DNA of 51,043 nucleotides, from positions 1 to 51,043 of the forward strand of contig CAIJGS010000303.1 in NCBI GenBank assembly GCA_903820285.1, given 5' to 3'. The translations under genes and the position numbers were made by a program. This document shows, one piece after another, positions 33,807-43,515 of the stretch; the first letter of the stretch is position 1; each line of letters begins with the position of its first letter. Origin of the DNA: an uncultured Verrucomicrobia subdivision 3 bacterium. Its GTDB lineage: Bacteria; Verrucomicrobiota; Verrucomicrobiia; Limisphaerales; UBA11358. The notes under the pieces are model-generated. The model was given only the letters and a program-made list of their open reading frames with translations, was not told where the DNA came from and made no database searches.

Positions 33807-36800
33807 TCATTGCGCCTGCAGGACGTAGTAGGCCTGCGGCAGGGACGGATCCACGGTAACGTACTGATTCGACAGATTGCCGCTGCCGTCAAAGGTACCT
33901 GTGGCAATCGACGTCCACTGGCTCAGCGGCAGGGCCGCATTGGTGGAAGTCAGGATGGCGAAGCCGCCATTGGGTGCGCCATTGACCGCGTTAAACGTCA
34001 GATAGCCGCTGGCCAGGAAGCTGAAATCCACCTTGGTCAGCGCCGGCTTGTAAGTACCCGTGACCGTAACCGTGCCATTTACACCCAGATTGCTGGTATC
34101 AAAGGTATAATAGCTCGGCAAAACCACGGAACCGAAGGTGCCCGCACCCAGGCCGGAACCGCTGAACAGGGTGAAGGTATCCCCGATCTGCAAAGCCGAC
34201 CCGATGTTGGTCACCACCAGCGTGCCGCCATAGGTGATCCCGCCCAGCGAGGAAACGAGTTGGTCGCTGTTGGGCGTATTGGCCCGGTTCAACTTGAGCC
34301 AGACCGTGCCGTTCAAAGTGACCGAGTTGGTCACCGTGAGCGTACCGGTGTTGCCACCCTGGCCGCCCCCGGGGGCCACCGTGCCGGAACCGCCCACGTT
34401 GAGCTGGCCATTGATCGTGCCGCGGCCTTCCAGCAATTGGGTGGCACTGCCGCCCAGTTGGAAGGTGCCGTCACTGCGCCCGGACACATCCAGCACCGCG
34501 CCCGCAACCAGATTAATGGTGGCGCTGTTGTTGATGGAACCATCGTTGCCAGTGCCGGGGTTGTTGGTCAGGGCCAGCGTGCCGGTATTGATGACCGTCT
34601 GGCCCGTGTAGGTGCTCTGCCCCGCGAGCGTCAGCGTGCCGCCGCCAACTTTGCTGACACTGCCAATTTCATTCGCCGCCGAGTTCGCAATGGTGCCGTA
34701 ATAAACCGAGTTCGGATTGTTGGTGTTGGACCCGATCTGCCAGACCAGCGTGCCCGCCGTGGAGGACGGCCCCTTCACAAACGTGCCGCTGGCGCCAAAC
34801 AACGTGCCCACGGCGATGGTGCCGGGATTCCGGGCTTCCAGCGTGGCCGTGTTGGTACCCACATCAATGACGGCGTTCGGCGCGCCAAAGGTAGTGTTGC
34901 CACCGCCGGCATTAAACCGGAAGAACCCCGCATCGTTGCCCAGTTCGATTGTGCCCAGAAAATTAGTGAGGCTGCCGTTCACGGAGAAGGTGCCGCCGGA
35001 GGCAATCGTCACGTTCAGGGTCACATTCGAGCTGCCCGTCCACGTCCCGCCAAGAATGTTATTGTTGCCGCCCGCCGAATTGATTGTGCTGTTGGCCGTC
35101 ACCGTGAGGTTGTTGGCATAGGTGGTTTGCCCGCCCGTGGTCAGGGAGACGGTCCCGCCCGCCAGCGCCAGCGTACCGGATGAGGCCGCCGTGGCGGTGT
35201 TCAATGCCAGCACACCGTTGCTCACCGTGGTGTTGCCGGTGTATGCATTACCCGCCGTCAGCACCAGTGTCCCGGTATCAATCTTGGTCAGCCCACCGTT
35301 GCCGTACAGCACCCCGTTCAACGTCAAAGTCGTGCCATTGGTAACGTCGAGCGTGCCCCCGGCATTGGTCAGCAGAATGCCATGGTCAATACCCGTCGAA
35401 CCGCCAAAGTAATCCAAGGTGCCGCCATTGAACACCAGGTTGTTCGGATCGGCGGTGGCCGCCCCGAGGCCGCTCGGATTGCCGCTATTGGCCAGGTTCG
35501 GCGTGGCCAGCACGCCGCCGGCCAGAACGGTCGGACCGGTGTAAGTATTGGTCGTCAGCACCGTCAGCAGACCGTTGCTCACCGTCAGGCTGCCCACCCC
35601 GCCAATCAACCCCGTGCCCGTGAAGGTGTAGTTGGAGGACGTGGTGATGTTCACCGTGATGGAACCCGGCGTAACGGTGCCCGCCAGATTGATCGTCGAA
35701 TTGGTTCCGCCCGCGTTGTTAAACTGCACGTTGTCGCCGGAAACGAAGTAATCCAGCGCCCCTGCGTTCAACCAGTTGGTGGTCACTTCCACATCCCAAT
35801 TGTTCGCCGAGTTATTACCCACCCACACCGTGTTCGCCGGCCCGCGCAACGTGGCCAGCGCTATAAAATAAATCCGTTGCGCCGCCACACTGTTCGAGAG
35901 CACGCCCGTGGCCCCTACCACGGCCAGATTCGTGACGTCACCCGTAAGGCTGCCATACTGAATGAGCGGATAAACCGCGCCGGCTGTCAGCGCACCGTTC
36001 AGGAGGATGGTATTTGTGCCGCTCAGATTCAAGGCACCCGCCACGCTGAGAAAATCATTGCCCGCCCCGGCCGGATTGGCCGCGAGGTTGAATTCATTAA
36101 CCGCCCCGCCCGTCTCGGTGAGGCTGCCCTGCAACGTCAAAGTGCCCGTCACCGCATTGCTGCCAGGATAAACCACCGCACTGGCGGAGGTGGTCACCGC
36201 CCCGTTAACCGTGCCAGAACCAGCCAAAATCTGGCTGGTGTTCAAAGCAAAACCGCTCACCTGCGATACATCCAAGGTGGCGCCGCTGTTCACCAAAATG
36301 TTCGGGCTGGTCAGCGACCCGCCGGCCGCCACGGCCAGCGTGCCCGCGCCAATGAAGGTGTTGCCGGCATAGGTGTTCGCTGCCCCCATCGTCAGGGTGC
36401 CATTGCCCGTTTTGGCCAGGCTGCCAGCGCCACTCAACGGACCGGTGAGCGTGATGCTGTTGGCCGAGCCGGCGGGATCCGCCGCCAGAAACGTGAAGGT
36501 GCCGCTGGTCAGCCGGAACGGAACCGAGGAGGTCCACGCTGCGGTCGCCCCAAACAGACCGCCGCTGTTTAACACCGCCGTGACGGCCGCTACCCCGTTG
36601 GAAGCGATGCCCTGGCTACCCACGTAGATCGCCGCCGCATTGGTGAAGTTCACCGTCCCGGCGCTCGTCAGATTTGAATTGCCAAAATAAAAGCCGCCCA
36701 CCAAGTTCGTTCCGCCCGTTACCGAATATACATTCAAGGAACTGGTCACGGTGGGGTTCGGATTGACCACCCCCGGATCCGGCACCACAAAGAGACCGCC

Positions 36801-37658
36801 GGTCTGCAGGATACGTGAACCGCGCGCCGCACTCCCCTGATTGATGGTTACACTGCCATAGTTGGTGACGATGCCGCCCGTGATCAACGTCGTCAAAAAG
36901 GAATTGGCGTTCCCGCCGCCCACATTCAGATTGGTCATATTGACCAGTCCGCCGTAAATCATCAGCCCTTCCGACCCCAGCGTACTATAACCGCCGCTGC
37001 CGGCGTTGCTGCGCTTGACGATGACATTGCCGAGATTGTTGGTGCCGCCGGTGATGACCAGCAGCGGACTGGTGGTGACACTGCCATTCCCGATGTTCAG
37101 GCTGGTCGCCGCCGCCGTCAGGATGCCGCCGCTGTTCGTCATGATGCCATAGCTGCTCACCCCGCCGCCGCTCGAACCGCCGGTGGCACCGCTGCCAATA
37201 TACAGCGATCCACTGATGTTCAGCGCGCCACCGCCGGCCACATTGGCCACCGCGTTGGAGCAGAGCGCCAGATTGCCCGTCACATTCATCACGCCGCCCG
37301 CATTCACGTAAAGCTTGTCACCGCCCGCCGGCTTCAACATGAGGACCCCGGTCGTATTGAAACCATTCGTATTGACATTCACCACCCCATAACTCGTCAG
37401 GGTGCCGAAACCCGTCGCCACCATCGGCAGGTTATAACTTATGTTGGTGCTGGGGCCGACGAACACGTTGGTCACCTGGTTGGCGTCCGTTCCGGGCGCC
37501 GCCAGGGTGCTCCAGCTGGCCGCCGTGTTCCATTCACCACCGCTGGCCGGGCCGGTCCAGGTGGCGGTGGTTTGGGCCTGTGATTTCAACAGGGCGAGGG
37601 TCAGCAAGGCGGCGAAGGAGACGCCGGACTTCAAGGATTTGCGCGTTTGCATAGACAT
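33807..37658 (-). CDS. Giant exported protein with autotransporter-type beta-strand repeats
   Basis: A 1283-residue Thr/Asn/Gly/Val-rich exported protein. The ATG at 37658 gives a signal peptide ending near SQAQ (about residue 29). At least four autotransporter-associated beta-strand repeats (PATR type, pattern 'G.L...GTL.L...N.YTG.T.I..G.L') are visible near residues 415-450, 690-720, 790-820 and 1003-1030, between beta-helix-like stretches. There is no barrel-type translocator at the C-terminus. The last 60 residues contain 'GFAILTSTNAALPLSQWTSI' and 'AYYVLQAQ', like the end of the Ig-like protein at 27794. Low-complexity composition means apparent reading frames on the other strand are not real. 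Likely a surface-exposed or secreted fibre; function unknown. Confidence 0.85.
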   Translation of the reverse strand: MSMQTRKSLKSGVSFAALLTLALLKSQAQTTATWTGPASGGEWNTAASWSTLAAPGTDANQVTNVFVGPSTNISYNLPMVATGFGTLTSYGVVNVNTNGFNTTGVLMLKPAGGDKLYVNAGGVMNVTGNLALCSNAVANVAGGGALNISGSLYIGSGATGGSSGGGVSSYGIMTNSGGILTAAATSLNIGNGSVTTSPLLVITGGTNNLGNVIVKRSNAGSGGYSTLGSEGLMIYGGLVNMTNLNVGGGNANSFLTTLITGGIVTNYGSVTINQGSAARGSRILQTGGLFVVPDPGVVNPNPTVTSSLNVYSVTGGTNLVGGFYFGNSNLTSAGTVNFTNAAAIYVGSQGIASNGVAAVTAVLNSGGLFGATAAWTSSVPFRLTSGTFTFLAADPAGSANSITLTGPLSGAGSLAKTGNGTLTMGAANTYAGNTFIGAGTLAVAAGGSLTSPNILVNSGATLDVSQVSGFALNTSQILAGSGTVNGAVTTSASAVVYPGSNAVTGTLTLQGSLTETGGAVNEFNLAANPAGAGNDFLSVAGALNLSGTNTILLNGALTAGAVYPLIQYGSLTGDVTNLAVVGATGVLSNSVAAQRIYFIALATLRGPANTVWVGNNSANNWDVEVTTNWLNAGALDYFVSGDNVQFNNAGGTNSTINLAGTVTPGSITVNITTSSNYTFTGTGLIGGVGSLTVSNGLLTVLTTNTYTGPTVLAGGVLATPNLANSGNPSGLGAATADPNNLVFNGGTLDYFGGSTGIDHGILLTNAGGTLDVTNGTTLTLNGVLYGNGGLTKIDTGTLVLTAGNAYTGNTTVSNGVLALNTATAASSGTLALAGGTVSLTTGGQTTYANNLTVTANSTINSAGGNNNILGGTWTGSSNVTLNVTIASGGTFSVNGSLTNFLGTIELGNDAGFFRFNAGGGNTTFGAPNAVIDVGTNTATLEARNPGTIAVGTLFGASGTFVKGPSSTAGTLVWQIGSNTNNPNSVYYGTIANSAANEIGSVSKVGGGTLTLAGQSTYTGQTVINTGTLALTNNPGTGNDGSINNSATINLVAGAVLDVSGRSDGTFQLGGSATQLLEGRGTINGQLNVGGSGTVAPGGGQGGNTGTLTVTNSVTLNGTVWLKLNRANTPNSDQLVSSLGGITYGGTLVVTNIGSALQIGDTFTLFSGSGLGAGTFGSVVLPSYYTFDTSNLGVNGTVTVTGTYKPALTKVDFSFLASGYLTFNAVNGAPNGGFAILTSTNAALPLSQWTSIATGTFDGSGNLSNQYVTVDPSLPQAYYVLQAQ

Positions 37659-37888
37659 TCTGGGTTGGGATGATTTCAAGGAATGGAACATTCGGGGGGT
37701 TATCGGGTTGGGAATCAGCTGATTGAAAATACGGGTATACGGCACGCCGGGAATCCACTGGCGGAGGGACAAAAAACTGCGTTCAGTTTTGTGCACATGG
37801 TATCGGGAATTGGTATGCTGCCACTAAACCCCATTTTTCCCTCCCGGTCTATCGGATGTTCATCCGAGTCAGGATCAGATGCCGAAAA

Positions 37889-38518
37889 TCACGACTGCCC
37901 CACCAGCTTCATCGCCGCCTCGGTGCGCGACTGCACATGCAGTTTTTCATAAACCGCGCTAATGTGCGTCCGCACCGTACTCATGCTGATCCCCAGGTGA
38001 TCGGCGATCTCCTTGTACATGTACCCCTTGGCCAGCAGCTTGAGAATGTCATGCTCCCGCACCGTCAGCTGGTCCAGCTCCGACGCCGTCTTGGGCGTCT
38101 TGTGAAAATGATCAATCACTTTGCGCGCGATCTTGAACGACATCGGCGCGCCTCCCGCATGCACCTGCTCCACCGCCGCCACCAGTTCCGCCCGCGGCAT
38201 GTTCTTGAGCAGATAGCCGTTTGCCCCCGAACGCAGCGAATCAAATATCAGATCGCTTTCATCGTACGTCGTCAGCATCAGCACCTGGATGCGCGGCAGC
38301 ATCTGTTTGAGCCGCCCCACACATTGGATTCCGTTCATCCCCGTCAGATTGATGTCCATCAATACCACGTCCGGCTGCTCGCCGGGGATGTCCCGCAACG
38401 CCTCTTCCGCGCTGGCATGCGCGCCCACACAGCGGAGCCCCGGCGCGTTATTGAGCCATTCCACAAGGCTCTCGCGCATGTCCCGCTGGTCTTCGACAAT
38501 GGAAATTGCGATGGTCAT
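37889..38518 (-). CDS. Response regulator, NarL/FixJ family
   Basis: A 209-residue two-component regulator. The receiver domain (about 1-120) has the acidic pair at Glu9/Asp10, phospho-acceptor Asp55 in VVLMDINLTG, Thr83/84 in MLTTYDE and Lys105 in GYLLKNMP. The output is a LuxR-type helix-turn-helix (about 148-205, 'LTVREHDILKLLAKGYMYKEIADHLGIS' region, then 'STVRTHISAVYEKLHV'). It lies 48 bases after the histidine kinase gene, its obvious partner. The 230-bp region between it and the giant repeat-protein gene contains an AAAACTG-cgtt-CAGTTTT palindrome (37773-37790), which could be a target or part of that gene's promoter. Confidence 0.95.
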   Translation of the reverse strand: MTIAISIVEDQRDMRESLVEWLNNAPGLRCVGAHASAEEALRDIPGEQPDVVLMDINLTGMNGIQCVGRLKQMLPRIQVLMLTTYDESDLIFDSLRSGANGYLLKNMPRAELVAAVEQVHAGGAPMSFKIARKVIDHFHKTPKTASELDQLTVREHDILKLLAKGYMYKEIADHLGISMSTVRTHISAVYEKLHVQSRTEAAMKLVGQS

Positions 38519-38566
38519 CCAAATTTATGGTGCAAAGTTCATATTACGCAAAAGCCCCCGGGCCGG

Positions 38567-41500
38567 TCATCGGATAAAGGTATGAGCCGCCCCGGCCGGC
38601 AAATTCAGTTCAATGGTGATGGTTGTCCCCTTCCCCACCCGGCTCTCAATCCGGCATTCCCCGCCAATCTCCGCCAGCCGGTGCCGCATGTTCCGCAACC
38701 CATCCGCCCATGCATCTTTCGGCACGTGCTCAAATCCGCACCCGTTGTCCTCCACCACCACCGTCAGGCCATCGCCATGGATGCGAATGCGCAGCCAGAC
38801 TTCCGTGCAGTGGGCATGTTTGACAATATTTTGCAACGCCTCCTTCACCGCCAGAAACAGATTGTGCCGCACATTCGACGGCACCTCCCGCACCGGTGCG
38901 TGATCCGGCACATCCAGCAGGCAGCGCATCCCCGCATCGCGCAGATAATCGGCCGCGAACTGCCCGGTGTAATCAATCAAATGCGCCAGCGTGTCGTTGC
39001 TCGGATTCACCGCCCACACGATTTCGTCCAGCGATTTCACCGCGCTGCGCGCCGTGCTCGACATCTTTTCCAGTCGCTCGCCCGCCTTTTCCTTTTTGGC
39101 CAGATCCCCCAGCACCGCGATCAGGGTCAGGCTCGCGCCCAGATCATCGTGAATATCCTTGGCAATCCGCGCCCGCTCCCGTTCCACCATCTGCCGGCGC
39201 TCGAGTTCCTCCATTTTCTGGCGTAGCCGCCGCGTGGCCGCCTGCCGCACCACTCCGGCCACCCCGCCCAGCACCAGCAGCACCACCAGCACCCGAAACC
39301 ACCACGTTTCGTAAAAGTGCGGCCGGATGTGCACCGCCAGCACCGCGCCCGTCTCGTTCCAAAAACCGTCACTGTTACACGCGATCACCCGGAACCGGTA
39401 ATGGCCCGGCGGCAGAAAATCATACTGAGCCGAACGCTGGGTGCCCGACGGTACCCACCCCGGGTCAACGCTGTCCAATTGGTGCTGGAATTGCACCCGC
39501 TCCGGTGCCGCCAGACTTAAGCCCGTATAACGGAATTCAATCTGATGTTTGCCCGGCGGAATGATGATTTCAGGCCGCCCGGCCAGATTCGTGCCCAGGT
39601 CCAGCCGCTGTTCCTGGCCGTCCACCACGAGAGATTCGATCACCACCGGCGGTCGCGTCACATTCAGCCGCGTCTGATCCGGCTGCACCCACGTGGCCCC
39701 TTTCACCGTCGTGAACCACAGCCGCCCCGCCCGGTCATGCCACGCCGCCGGCTGATATCCGCCCGAACATTCCAGCGAGGGCAACCCGTCCGACCGGCCA
39801 TAATCAATCGAGGCAATGAAGGTGCTCCGCCCCTGCGAAAAATTTTCCAGGTCCGCCTTCGCCACGCAAAAAATCCCCTGATGCGACCCCAGCCACAAAT
39901 TGCCCCGCCCATCATCCAGAATCTGGCCGATCACATTGTCCGGCAGCCCGTCCTTCTTGCCGAACCGGGTGAACTGCCCCTCCCGAAACCGCAGCAACCC
40001 GCCGCGAAATGTCCCCACCCAGATCGTCCCATCCACATCCGCCAGTACCGACCACACCGCCGTAGCCTCCGTACTATCCGTGGGCCGGTACGTGGCCACC
40101 TTGTCGATCGCAATGCGAAACAGCTCGCCACTGCCCGTCCCGCCCCAGATCGCTCCGAAATTATCCTCCGCCAGCGCCCGGATATAACGCCACGTGCCGC
40201 CTTTGAAGGGCTGGATCGCCTCCGGCGTACCGTTCTCCGTCAAATACAAACCGCCCGTGGTCCCAAACCAGACCCGCCCCGAATGATCCGCCAGAATGCT
40301 CTTCACCCCGTGAATTACCGGCAGCACCCGCCGCACCTGCCCCGCATCACAGATATACAAGTCCTCATCTCCCGCGCTCAACCACAGCCGCCCATGACCA
40401 TCCGGACAGACACAAAATACCGAGCCGATGCCCGCCGCCTGGGTGGCCGCGAAATTCGCAAAACTGCCATCCTGCCAGCGGCCCACCCCCCCGCTCAGCG
40501 AACCGATCCAAATGCCACCAGCCGCGTCGCCCGCCACCGTTTTGGCCGCCTTTGTCAGGTTTTTTTCCCCGTTGATGATCGTGCGAAAGCGCCGTTCCCG
40601 CACCCGCACCAGTCCGCCCGCATCCAGCCCCGCCCACCAGTCCCCTTCCTTGTCCTCAAAAAAACAGTAAACCCGGTCGCCCGGAAAACCGTCCTCCGGC
40701 CCCAATTGCCGCACCTGCCCGGCGGCGTTCACATGCACCACCCCCAGCCCGTAATTATAAAACCACATCCCGCCATGATGATCATCCTGCGCCCCAATGC
40801 GGCCCGGGCTCGCGCCAAAAATATTCCGCGTGGCCACCGGCGGCAACACCCACCGCCCGCCCCGCGCCTCCCCCACCGCCCCATTGACCACCGCCCAAAT
40901 ATTACTGTCAGCGGTAATGCTAAAAAAATTCACGGCCAGCGGCCTGCTCACCCCGGCCGGCGTCGCCGGCTGAAACCGTTCCCCGTCCCAGTTGAAAATC
41001 CCCTGATCCGTGCCCACCCATAAACCCCCCGCCACATCCGTGGTCAGACAGTTTATCTTCTGACCCGCCAGTCCTGCCGCCGCCGTCAGCGGCTCAAATT
41101 GATCCGCTTTCAGCCGCCACAACTGCTGCTTGTCGCCATCCCGATACCAGATCGTGCCGCTGCCATCCTGGCAGCAAAACGAGCTCACTCCACGCATCGG
41201 TGGCGGCAATTCATCCCACCCCTCACCCGGCGGCTGCCCCACATGCTTGCGAAACAAATCTCCGCGCCCGGTCAGAAAAACCACGGCATTCGATGAGGAC
41301 GAAACCATGGTCAGCTCCCCTTCCGCAAAACGCACGTTATGGTTTTCCTGGGTAAAAACTCCACCCGCATACGTCACCAGCGAACCATCATACCCGTTGA
41401 TCCACAATACCCCCCGGCTGTCCACAAACAGTTTGCGCACCCGGGCGTGCGACAGCGCCGGCGTATTCGCCGGATCAAACGTCATAAAACGCACCCCGTC

Positions 41501-41716
41501 AAACCGGGCCAGCCCGTTGTACGTGCCAATCCAGAGATAACCATCGGGAGTTTGCGCCACCGCCGTCACCGAACTGTCCGGCAGCCCGTTCTCCGAAGTC
41601 CACACATCCAGCAGATAATCCCCCGCCATCCCCGCCCCCCGGGCCGGCACCACCGCAGCGGCTAACGCCAGCCACAGCCCCGCCAGCAGCAAAATGAAAC
41701 GGGCGAGGCGCATCAT
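38567..41716 (-). CDS. Propeller-type sensor histidine kinase (Reg_prop/Y_Y_Y/HisKA_3)
   Basis: A 1049-residue membrane sensor kinase. After a signal peptide (about 1-28), residues about 35-700 form two-component-regulator propeller repeats with recurring 'DG.LWIGT..GL.R' and 'G..WFGT.GGLY' strands. A Y_Y_Y domain follows ('VIESLVVDGQEQRL' to 'YRFRVIACNSDGFWNETG'), then one transmembrane helix (about 807-824), a HisKA_3 dimerisation domain with His856 in IAKDIHDDLG, and a HATPase domain with 'NIVKHAHCTEV', 'VEDNGCGF' and 'GLRNMRHRLAEIGG'. The periplasmic propeller probably senses a polysaccharide or a surface partner. It is the first gene of a two-gene operon with the NarL-type regulator. Confidence 0.95.
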   Translation of the reverse strand: MMRLARFILLLAGLWLALAAAVVPARGAGMAGDYLLDVWTSENGLPDSSVTAVAQTPDGYLWIGTYNGLARFDGVRFMTFDPANTPALSHARVRKLFVDSRGVLWINGYDGSLVTYAGGVFTQENHNVRFAEGELTMVSSSSNAVVFLTGRGDLFRKHVGQPPGEGWDELPPPMRGVSSFCCQDGSGTIWYRDGDKQQLWRLKADQFEPLTAAAGLAGQKINCLTTDVAGGLWVGTDQGIFNWDGERFQPATPAGVSRPLAVNFFSITADSNIWAVVNGAVGEARGGRWVLPPVATRNIFGASPGRIGAQDDHHGGMWFYNYGLGVVHVNAAGQVRQLGPEDGFPGDRVYCFFEDKEGDWWAGLDAGGLVRVRERRFRTIINGEKNLTKAAKTVAGDAAGGIWIGSLSGGVGRWQDGSFANFAATQAAGIGSVFCVCPDGHGRLWLSAGDEDLYICDAGQVRRVLPVIHGVKSILADHSGRVWFGTTGGLYLTENGTPEAIQPFKGGTWRYIRALAEDNFGAIWGGTGSGELFRIAIDKVATYRPTDSTEATAVWSVLADVDGTIWVGTFRGGLLRFREGQFTRFGKKDGLPDNVIGQILDDGRGNLWLGSHQGIFCVAKADLENFSQGRSTFIASIDYGRSDGLPSLECSGGYQPAAWHDRAGRLWFTTVKGATWVQPDQTRLNVTRPPVVIESLVVDGQEQRLDLGTNLAGRPEIIIPPGKHQIEFRYTGLSLAAPERVQFQHQLDSVDPGWVPSGTQRSAQYDFLPPGHYRFRVIACNSDGFWNETGAVLAVHIRPHFYETWWFRVLVVLLVLGGVAGVVRQAATRRLRQKMEELERRQMVERERARIAKDIHDDLGASLTLIAVLGDLAKKEKAGERLEKMSSTARSAVKSLDEIVWAVNPSNDTLAHLIDYTGQFAADYLRDAGMRCLLDVPDHAPVREVPSNVRHNLFLAVKEALQNIVKHAHCTEVWLRIRIHGDGLTVVVEDNGCGFEHVPKDAWADGLRNMRHRLAEIGGECRIESRVGKGTTITIELNLPAGAAHTFIR

Positions 41717-41829
41717 GAACGGGTTGTTACGGGAAACACACCATGGTTGTAGGATAATTCCCGCTTGAATTCAACCCTGCTTGTCAGCAAAACCAACCGC
41801 CGTGTGATTGCGGCCATCAACCTTGAAAT

Positions 41830-42369
41830 TTATTTCGCCGCCGCCTGCGTCTCCACCCACCGCGCCAGCAGCCAGAGCAGATCCGACAACCGGTTCAGAA
41901 AAATGATGATCTCATCGTTGGCCATTTCCCCTGCCCCGCTCAAATCACACACCCGCCGCTCCGCCCGCCGGCAGACCGTCCGCGCCACATCCAGCGCCGC
42001 CGAATTCAGCGTCGCCCCCGGCGTCGCCCACCCCTTGAAACTCACTTGCTGCGCCTCGATTTCCTTCACCAGCGCATCTAGTTTCGCCGTCAATGCCGGC
42101 GTCACCAGCGTATAACCGCCCTTCACATACCGCTCCAAATCTTCCCGCGCCACCGCCAGTTCCCCCATCAACACCACCAAATCATTCTGGATCACCAGCA
42201 GGTTCGACCTGACAAACTCCTGCTCCGCCGAGGCCCGGGCCACGCCCAGCGCCGCGTTCAGTTCATCCACCGACCCGTAAGCCTCCACGCGTATATGATT
42301 TTTGGGCACGCGGCGGCCATACATCAGGGCCGTGGTTCCGTTGTCGCCGGTGCGGGTCGCTATGCTCAT
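41830..42369 (-). CDS. Cob(I)alamin adenosyltransferase, PduO type
   Basis: Transfers the adenosyl group of ATP to cob(I)alamin, making coenzyme B12. The ATP-binding N-terminus 'ATRTGDNGTTALMYG', 'EAYGSVDELNAALG' and the C-terminal 'CRRAERRVCDLS' and 'FLNRLSDLLWLLARW' motifs are typical of the trimeric PduO-like family; the 179-residue length matches. The ATG overlaps the stop of the amidase gene by 4 bases, so the two are co-translated although no functional link is known. No cobalamin riboswitch was seen in the neighbourhood. Confidence 0.95.
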   Translation of the reverse strand: MSIATRTGDNGTTALMYGRRVPKNHIRVEAYGSVDELNAALGVARASAEQEFVRSNLLVIQNDLVVLMGELAVAREDLERYVKGGYTLVTPALTAKLDALVKEIEAQQVSFKGWATPGATLNSAALDVARTVCRRAERRVCDLSGAGEMANDEIIIFLNRLSDLLWLLARWVETQAAAK

Positions 42370-43418
42370 GGTCGGGCTCGGGGAATGGTTTTGTTTGCTT
42401 TGGTTGCTTTCGTTTCCGCCACCATGGTTGTTCTTGGAACCGGCGACGTCAACTTTTGATAATTCAAAATTCCCTTCACAATCGCCGCCGCAATCTGCCG
42501 CCGGTAACCCGCCTCAAAAATCTTTCGCCCCTCCACCGGATGCGTCATGTAGCCGCTTTCAATCAGGATCGCCGGCATCTGGGCATCCCGCAGCACCGCA
42601 AACCGCGCCCGGCGCACGTTCCGGTCTTCCGTATCCAGATTTTTCACCAGCGACCGCTGCACCTGATACGCCAGCAGCAGGCTTTTGGACTCCACCCGGT
42701 TGGCCGGCGTGGCCCCGTGATTTGCCCCCTCACCCTGCGCGTTGCTCGAACTCGCCCCCACCGGCGTAATGCAATACGTCTCCGGACCATGAACGTGGCT
42801 GGCATCCGCCGGTGAAGCATTGAAATGCAGGCTCACAAACATGTCCGCCCCGCGCCGGTTCGCCAGATTGGGCCGCTCCGCCAGATCCACGTATTCATCC
42901 TGGCTCCGCGTCAGCATCACCTGAAAACCCGCCGCCTTCAACTCATCACGCAACTCCTGCGCCAGCGCCAGCGTGTAAATCTTTTCAAAATGCGAACCCA
43001 CATGATTCCCCGTGTCCTTGCCCCCGTGCCCCGGGTCCAGGCAGATCGTGGTAATCCGGTTGGGTGTGGAGCGGGAAGGAAAAATCAGTGGCGAAAGCGT
43101 CCGGGCCAGATCCAGTTGCGAAACCAGCGGCGTTCCCCGTTCCACCGCCAGCGGAAATGACATCGCCACATTCACCCCGTTCAGCTCCACAATATTCGAG
43201 TCCTTGTCGAAAACCAGCCGGGCAGTCCGGCCGGATACCGTGAAGGCATCACCCCGGCTGTTACGGGTTACGGAGAGATGATTCGCGGCCGCCCAATCTG
43301 ACAACGCCACATAGCTGTGGCCATTCACATAAGCCGCCCGCGCCGGCAGCGCCAGCCAGACGCACACCAACATCAACCACCCGATAAGCTTCCGGTTCAA
43401 CGAGCCGCAAATTGCCAT
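42366..43418 (-). CDS. N-acetylmuramoyl-L-alanine amidase (Amidase_3)
   Basis: Exported zinc amidase that cuts the bond between MurNAc and the stem peptide. The ATG at 43418 gives a signal peptide (about 1-28, ending ALPARA). An N-terminal domain (about 29-115, 'YVALSDWAAANHLSV..', resembling copper-amine-oxidase-like wall-binding modules) precedes the catalytic domain with zinc ligands His131 in LDPGHGGKD, Glu145 in HFEKIYT and His198 in SLHFNA, and the catalytic Glu in ILIESGYM. A Lys/Thr-rich tail of about 30 residues ends the protein. Length 350. It overlaps the adenosyltransferase gene by 4 bases. Confidence 0.93.
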   Translation of the reverse strand: MAICGSLNRKLIGWLMLVCVWLALPARAAYVNGHSYVALSDWAAANHLSVTRNSRGDAFTVSGRTARLVFDKDSNIVELNGVNVAMSFPLAVERGTPLVSQLDLARTLSPLIFPSRSTPNRITTICLDPGHGGKDTGNHVGSHFEKIYTLALAQELRDELKAAGFQVMLTRSQDEYVDLAERPNLANRRGADMFVSLHFNASPADASHVHGPETYCITPVGASSSNAQGEGANHGATPANRVESKSLLLAYQVQRSLVKNLDTEDRNVRRARFAVLRDAQMPAILIESGYMTHPVEGRKIFEAGYRRQIAAAIVKGILNYQKLTSPVPRTTMVAETKATKANKTIPRARP

Positions 43419-43515
43419 ACTTCGCCGCAGTTTCAAGGGCAAAGCCCCGGCTTGTCCACTGATTTTTACTGGCAACTGCCCGGCGGCGCCGGATGTCCTC
43501 TGGCCGAAAGCTCAA

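Noticed and set aside
33423-36572. Long + strand frames opposite the giant beta-repeat gene
   Set aside because: Arg/Gly/Ala-rich shadows produced by the low-complexity repeats; no motif, no start signal, and the - strand product has a signal peptide and known repeats.
41717-43515. Cobalamin riboswitch near the adenosyltransferase gene
   Set aside because: The gene is second in its operon and neither the amidase leader nor the overlap contains a B12-box-like sequence.
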